A stretch of 45,202 bases of DNA from Mesorhizobium sp. M1C.F.Ca.ET.210.01.1.1 (GTDB taxonomy: Bacteria > Pseudomonadota > Alphaproteobacteria > Rhizobiales > Rhizobiaceae), in the NCBI RefSeq assembly GCF_004791585.1, contig NZ_SRUU01000039.1:1-45202 (forward strand). Reading direction: 5' to 3'. Below are positions 43,461-45,202 of the stretch, one piece after another (position 1 is the stretch's first letter; each line of letters begins with the position of its first letter). Both the position numbers and the translations under genes were made by a program. Below the pieces are notes generated by a model, which saw only the letters and a program-made list of their open reading frames with translations, was not told where the DNA came from and did no database searches.

Positions 43461-44948
43461 ATGACAATAATCATCGACAATGCCGCAAGCTGGCGCGACA
43501 TCGCACGCGTGGGCGACGGGGAAAATCTGGCCTTGGCGCCGGCCGCCTGGGATCGCATCGCGCATGCGAACCGCATTGTCGCAAGCGTCGTCGAAAAGGG
43601 CATTCGCGCCTATGGCGTGAACACCGGGGTCGGGGCGCTGGCAAGCCAGGTGGTGGCGCCGGCGTTGCAGGAGAAGCTGTCGCGCAACATCATTTTCAGC
43701 CACGCCTGCGGCGTCGGCGAACTGGTGCCCGAGCGCAGTATCCGAGCCGTCATTGCCGTGCAGGTGGCAAATTTCGCGCATGGCCATTCGGGCGTGCGGC
43801 CCCAGGTCGTCCGCAATCTGCTCACCTTGCTCGAGCGGGGCTGCGTCCCGGATGTACCGTCCCGCGGATCGGCCGGATATCTCACGCACAATGCCCATAT
43901 CGCGCTGGTGCTGATCGGCGAAGGCAGGGCAAGGGTCGCCGGCCGCCGAATGAGCGGCCGCGAGGCGCTGGCCGAGATCGGCCTGGAGCCGCTGGTGCTG
44001 GGCGCCAAGGAAGGCTTGAGCCTCGTCAACGGCACGGCATGCGCTACCGGCCTGACGAGCATCGCGCTGGTTCGCGCCGAGCGCCTGCTGTCTTGGGCCG
44101 ATGCCGCGGCCGCGCTGACGCTGGAAGCCGCCGGCGGGCAGATGGCGGCATTCGACGAAACCGTGCTGGCCATGCGGCCGTCGCCCGGCATCGAGGCGGT
44201 CGGTGCATCGCTGCGGCATCTGCTCGACGGCAGCGGACTGATCGCTGCGGCGCGTGGCAGCCGCACGCAGGATGCGCTCAGCCTTCGCGCGGTGCCGCAT
44301 GTCCATGGCGCGGCGCGGGAGGTGCTGGATCGATCCGCGCAACTGGTCGACCGCGAACTGGCTTCGGTGACCGACAATCCCGTCGTGGCCGGCACGCCCG
44401 ATGAGCCGCAGGTGTTTTCGCAAGCGCATCCGGTCGCGCCCATGCTCGGGCAGACCGCCGACGGCTTGACGATTGCGCTCGCGCAGGTGGCGGCCATGAG
44501 CGAACGTCGCATCGATCGCCTGGTCAATCCGCTGGTCAACAATCTGCCGGCATTCCTCGCCGCCGAAGGCGGCTGCAACTCGGGCTTCATGATCGCCCAG
44601 TACACCGCGGCTTCGCTCAGCAACGTCAATCGGCGCCTCGCCGCGCCGGCGGCGACCGATGGCGGCGTCACATCCGGTCTGCAGGAGGATTTCCTGGCTC
44701 ATCCGACTGTGGCGGCCAACAAGCTTCTGGCCGTCATCGACAACGCCGAATACATATTGGCGATCGAACTCATGGCGGCCGCGCAGGCGCATGACTTTCT
44801 CGCCGGCAAGGCGGCGCGCGCGCCGGGCACCGATGCCATCTACCGCGCTGTCCGCCACCGCATCGCGCACTACAGCGACGACCGGCCGCTGTCCTGGGAC
44901 ATGGAAATGCTGCGCGATTTCATCCGCGAGGTGGATGTGGCGCGGTAA
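43461..44948 (+). CDS. Aromatic amino-acid ammonia-lyase homologue lacking the MIO triad
   Basis: A 495-residue protein of the histidine/phenylalanine ammonia-lyase superfamily. Conserved parts are YGVNTGVGALAS (Y51, equal to HutH Y53), LSLVNGTACATGL, SVTDNPVV, GCNSGFMIAQYTAASLSN and GVTSGLQEDF. Two catalytic features are missing. The Ala-Ser-Gly triad that cyclises to the MIO cofactor reads Ser-Ala-Gly (137-139, in RGSAGYL), and the active-site Tyr of QDxYSxR is Leu (L273 in QDALSLR). It is therefore either inactive as a lyase or catalyses something else. GGTGGA precedes the ATG. No hut genes are nearby. Confidence 0.85.
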   Translation: MTIIIDNAASWRDIARVGDGENLALAPAAWDRIAHANRIVASVVEKGIRAYGVNTGVGALASQVVAPALQEKLSRNIIFSHACGVGELVPERSIRAVIAVQVANFAHGHSGVRPQVVRNLLTLLERGCVPDVPSRGSAGYLTHNAHIALVLIGEGRARVAGRRMSGREALAEIGLEPLVLGAKEGLSLVNGTACATGLTSIALVRAERLLSWADAAAALTLEAAGGQMAAFDETVLAMRPSPGIEAVGASLRHLLDGSGLIAAARGSRTQDALSLRAVPHVHGAAREVLDRSAQLVDRELASVTDNPVVAGTPDEPQVFSQAHPVAPMLGQTADGLTIALAQVAAMSERRIDRLVNPLVNNLPAFLAAEGGCNSGFMIAQYTAASLSNVNRRLAAPAATDGGVTSGLQEDFLAHPTVAANKLLAVIDNAEYILAIELMAAAQAHDFLAGKAARAPGTDAIYRAVRHRIAHYSDDRPLSWDMEMLRDFIREVDVAR

Positions 44949-45041
44949 GTGGCAGGATGGCGGAAGACTTCGAACTCGCACTTATGCGCTAAAGCTTCCA
45001 GCGCATTCCGCTTCGCGCGAAGGCCAATCCAACCTTCTCCT

Positions 45042-45100
45042 TCTAGAGCGGTTCAGCTTTTGACAGAATCGAAGAGGGATTGAACGAAGCCGCTGACGCG
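45042..45100 (+). repeat. Repeat-like intergenic sequence near the window end
   Basis: TAGAGCGGTTCAG followed by GAATCG resembles the outer part of the repeat copy at 14255-14357, read on the other strand, where TAGAGCGGTTCGG is followed by GAATCG. The similarity is short (about 28 bases, roughly two thirds identical), and the downstream parts differ. Confidence 0.4.
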
Positions 45101-45186
45101 GCATTTGGCGGGTCGGTTTGCGGTTGAGGCTTCTGTTTTGAAGGATTGCGGCTGTTGAAGCGCAATCTTGGAACAGGAGCACTGAG

Positions 45187-45202
45187 ATGGCCGAGTTGAG
45201 CC
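45187..45202 (+). CDS. Start of an unidentified gene, cut by the window end
   Basis: ATG at 45187 opens a frame (MAELS) that runs off the window. CAGGAG lies about eight bases upstream, a convincing ribosome binding site. Too little is visible to name it; the flanking repeat-like sequence leaves a mobile element possible. Confidence 0.4.

Overview
The window is GC-rich chromosomal DNA of an alphaproteobacterium of the order Hyphomicrobiales (Rhizobiales), most like Mesorhizobium. The clues are the F1-ATPase order atpH-atpA-atpG-atpD-atpC without F0 genes, the Ala/Lys/Pro-rich N-terminal extension of AtpD, an Usg-family protein, leuS followed by lptE, and rhizobial-type palindromic intergenic repeats. 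The species call is an inference from gene content and style, not from a database search.

Layout. 1-118: 3' end of an IS630-type transposase. 194-6384: HAD phosphatase, transglutaminase-like protein, TadG-like von Willebrand protein, a possible 23-codon gene with a consensus Shine-Dalgarno sequence, a divergent MarR regulator/monooxygenase pair, and a cyclopropane-fatty-acid synthase. 6403-9107: acsA overlapping a MOSC-domain gene. 9411-14115: usg, two aldo/keto reductases, an MFS exporter and its divergent LysR regulator. 14355-22594: yggS, leuS-lptE, transaldolase, priA, an Asp/Glu racemase and a small membrane protein. 22940-28100: the F1-ATPase operon. 28374-37208: a uronate catabolism locus. 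37465-39185: a sulfotransferase overlapping a beta-propeller protein. 39195-44948: LysE exporter, recQ, a TetR/cupin pair, a decayed copy of the recQ 3' end, and an ammonia-lyase homologue lacking its cofactor-forming triad. The window ends in a repeat and the first codons of another gene.

How the genes work together. The best-defined system is the uronate locus. uxuB is divergent from an eight-gene run uxaC-dctP-dctQ-dctM-gntR-kduI-kduD-kdgF. A TRAP transporter would import the acid sugar. UxaC and UxuB would carry glucuronate through fructuronate to mannonate. KdgF, KduI and KduD would carry unsaturated uronate through 5-keto-4-deoxyuronate to 2-keto-3-deoxygluconate. The GntR/FadR protein probably binds the large inverted repeat between uxuB and uxaC. 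Mannonate dehydratase, KDG kinase and KDPG aldolase are not in the window. Three regulator/target pairs (MarR-monooxygenase, LysR-MFS, TetR-cupin) look like small stress or efflux modules; two of them carry visible palindromic operators.

The least ordinary observations are the ammonia-lyase homologue without the Ala-Ser-Gly triad or the active-site Tyr, the recQ 3'-end remnant behind the TetR/cupin cassette, a long hairpin occupying the translation start region of atpC, the possible 23-codon gene, and a dispersed ~100-base repeat that supplies the stop codon of yggS. I saw no CRISPR array, tRNA, rRNA or clear phage or defence system.
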